Below, piece after piece: positions 14,955 to 15,442 of a stretch of 15,442 nucleotides of DNA; the first letter of the stretch is position 1; every line of letters starts with the position of its first letter. A model generated the notes under the pieces. That model saw only the letters and a list, made by a program, of their open reading frames with translations, did no database searches and was not told the origin of the DNA. A program made the translations under genes and the position numbers. This stretch comes from Actinomycetes bacterium (GTDB taxonomy: Bacteria; Actinomycetota; Actinomycetes; Actinomycetales; Demequinaceae): contig JAEZXC010000088.1 of assembly GCA_023442845.1 (NCBI GenBank), positions 1-15,442 of the forward strand, in the 5' to 3' direction.

Positions 14955-15008
14955 GTGTCATGTCACAGGCTCGCGTGACCTACGTCACCCGGGTCTGTGA
15001 CATGACAC
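14955..15008 (+). repeat. 54-bp nested palindrome: terminator hairpin or operator
   Basis: Perfect 14-bp arms GTGTCATGTCACAG (14955-14968) and CTGTGACATGACAC (14995-15008) share their centre with an inner dyad GTGAC-CTAC-GTCAC (14975-14988). In plus-strand RNA the segments between also pair (five pairs, two of them G-U, then one C-C mismatch), so 24 of 25 positions form one long stem closed by a 4-nt loop. It starts 8 nt after the second dsbA-like stop, as a terminator would, but has no T-run. The perfect DNA symmetry and the inner match to a CRP/GlxR-like core also fit a protein-binding site. The right arm reaches the tRNA promoter region. Confidence 0.7.
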
Positions 15009-15016
15009 ACACGAGG

Positions 15017-15022
15017 TAATCT
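15017..15022 (+). promoter_or_regulatory. Predicted -10 element of the tRNA-Thr gene
   Basis: TAATCT lies 20 bp before the tRNA 5' end, so transcription should begin near 15029. A 5-of-6 match to TTGACA (GTGACA, 14997-15002) sits inside the right arm of the palindrome but only 14 bp away, shorter than usual. The leader then contains a GGGGCC-GAAA-GGCTCC hairpin (15026-15041) ending next to the tRNA. Confidence 0.45.
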
Positions 15023-15042
15023 CGTGGGGCCGAAAGGCTCCT

Positions 15043-15118
15043 GCTGGCATGGCGCAATTGGTAGCGCACCCGACTTGTAATCGGGCGGTTGCGGGTTCGA
15101 GTCCCGCTGCCAGCTCCA
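15043..15118 (+). tRNA. tRNA-Thr (anticodon UGU)
   Basis: Full cloverleaf of 76 nt with an encoded CCA end (15116-15118). Acceptor stem GCTGGCA (15043-15049) pairs with TGCCAGC (15108-15114), discriminator T15115. The anticodon stem is CCCGA/TCGGG with loop CTTGTAA, anticodon TGT at 15076-15078, which reads ACA and related threonine codons. The T-arm GCGGG-TTCGAGT-CCCGC is standard. It stands alone, with no neighbouring tRNA. Confidence 0.97.
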
Positions 15119-15128
15119 GACACGCCCA

Positions 15129-15144
15129 TGTGAAAAAGGTCACA
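15129..15144. promoter_or_regulatory. CRP/GlxR-like operator TGTGA-N6-TCACA
   Basis: TGTGA (15129-15133), six bases AAAAGG, and TCACA (15140-15144) exactly match the symmetric half-sites of CRP-family regulators (GlxR and Crp in actinobacteria). The site is 10 bp downstream of the tRNA and 159 bp before the secreted-protein gene. An AT-rich stretch at 15162-15171 (CATATTTGAT) could be its -10 region, which would put the site near -40, where CRP proteins can activate. Confidence 0.5.
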
Positions 15145-15302
15145 CCCTCTAGCAATGGCGTCATATTTGATGTCCCATTCAGTCTCAAGGGGCGGACGTT
15201 TGGTGTCGATCACACGATCGGCGCTGAAGCCATCATCGCGTCGCAGGGACTGTCCAGAAGGGGGATAGCCGCCGCGGCGCTTGTCGAAAGGGAAGCCATC
15301 TC

Positions 15303-15442
15303 ATGGCTAAGAAGAAGAATTCGCGCAAGGCTTTGGCCGTCGCGCTCGGCATCATGGGCGTCGCCGGGCTGTCAGTGGCCTCTGCATCGCAATTGACCAT
15401 CAACACTGACGACGAGAACGTTGCCGTTGGCAGCGTCAACAT
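15303..15442 (+). CDS. Secreted protein with Sec signal peptide, 5' part
   Basis: Only the first 46 codons are in the window; the frame is open to the edge. ATG at 15303 follows AAAGGGAAG. The product starts with a basic n-region (MAKKKNSRK), a hydrophobic core at 10-25, and VASAS near 25-29, a probable signal-peptidase site (A-x-A at 26-28). The mature start, QLTINTDDENVAVGSVN, resembles small actinobacterial surface proteins whose first mature residues read QLT(I/V)N, which I recall as possible SipW-type exports, but too little is present for a family call. The 5' region carries the CRP-like site. There is no gene between the tRNA and this ATG. Confidence 0.7.
   Translation, partial: MAKKKNSRKALAVALGIMGVAGLSVASASQLTINTDDENVAVGSVN

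Noticed and set aside
15043..15118. tRNA-Thr as an integration site for a mobile element
   Set aside because: No integrase gene and no repeat of the tRNA 3' end is found elsewhere in the window.
14980..15213. Minus-strand frames over the tRNA reading like GLEPATARLQ
   Set aside because: This peptide is a well-known false gene produced by reading antisense through a tRNA.
15049..15396. 115-codon plus-strand frame starting inside the tRNA
   Set aside because: It starts within the tRNA-Thr gene, overlaps the secreted-protein start in another frame, and has no family features.

Overview
This window looks like chromosomal DNA of a high-GC Gram-positive bacterium (Actinomycetota), most likely Micrococcales. 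The reasons are strong G/C bias at third codon positions, many GTG starts, the conserved order carD-ispD-ispF-cysS-rlmB, a DUF4032 protein, an actinobacterial lipoprotein beside carD, and promoters with TAnnnT -10 boxes directly at start codons. Genus cannot be fixed from sequence alone. No insertion sequence, phage gene, CRISPR array or rRNA was seen.

Layout. 1-1984 (+): end of a high-affinity phosphate importer operon, pstC (3' part), pstA, pstB. 2010-2486 (-): a small lipoprotein, divergent from the next block. 2644-6719 (+): carD (RNA polymerase-binding regulator), ispD and ispF (MEP isoprenoid pathway, overlapping starts and stops), cysS (own leaderless-type promoter) and an rlmB-type rRNA 2'-O-methyltransferase. 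6683-9024 (-): a two-gene unit of a DUF4032 kinase-like protein followed by a Cof-type HAD phosphatase, whose 3' end overlaps that of rlmB. 9176-10303 (-): an orphan UgpC/MsmK-type sugar ABC ATPase with a hairpin terminator. 10508-12097 (+): a Ser/Thr protein kinase fused to a C-terminal multi-helix membrane domain. 12171-14946 (+): two tandem copies of a module made of a MauE/DoxX-like membrane protein plus a membrane-anchored DsbA-like thiol oxidoreductase. 15043-15118 (+): tRNA-Thr(UGU). 15303-end (+): start of a secreted protein gene.

How it fits together. The left half is mostly housekeeping (phosphate uptake, isoprenoid precursors, tRNA charging, rRNA modification). The right half is envelope and signalling: a transmembrane kinase, a duplicated thiol-redox module whose two DsbA copies carry different active sites (CPAC and CPYC), and a secreted protein. 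The most distinctive items are the duplicated MauE-DsbA module, the 54-bp nested palindrome that closes it and abuts the tRNA promoter, a perfect TGTGA-N6-TCACA operator-like site ahead of the secreted-protein gene, and three genes with a -10 box 6-7 nt before the start codon.
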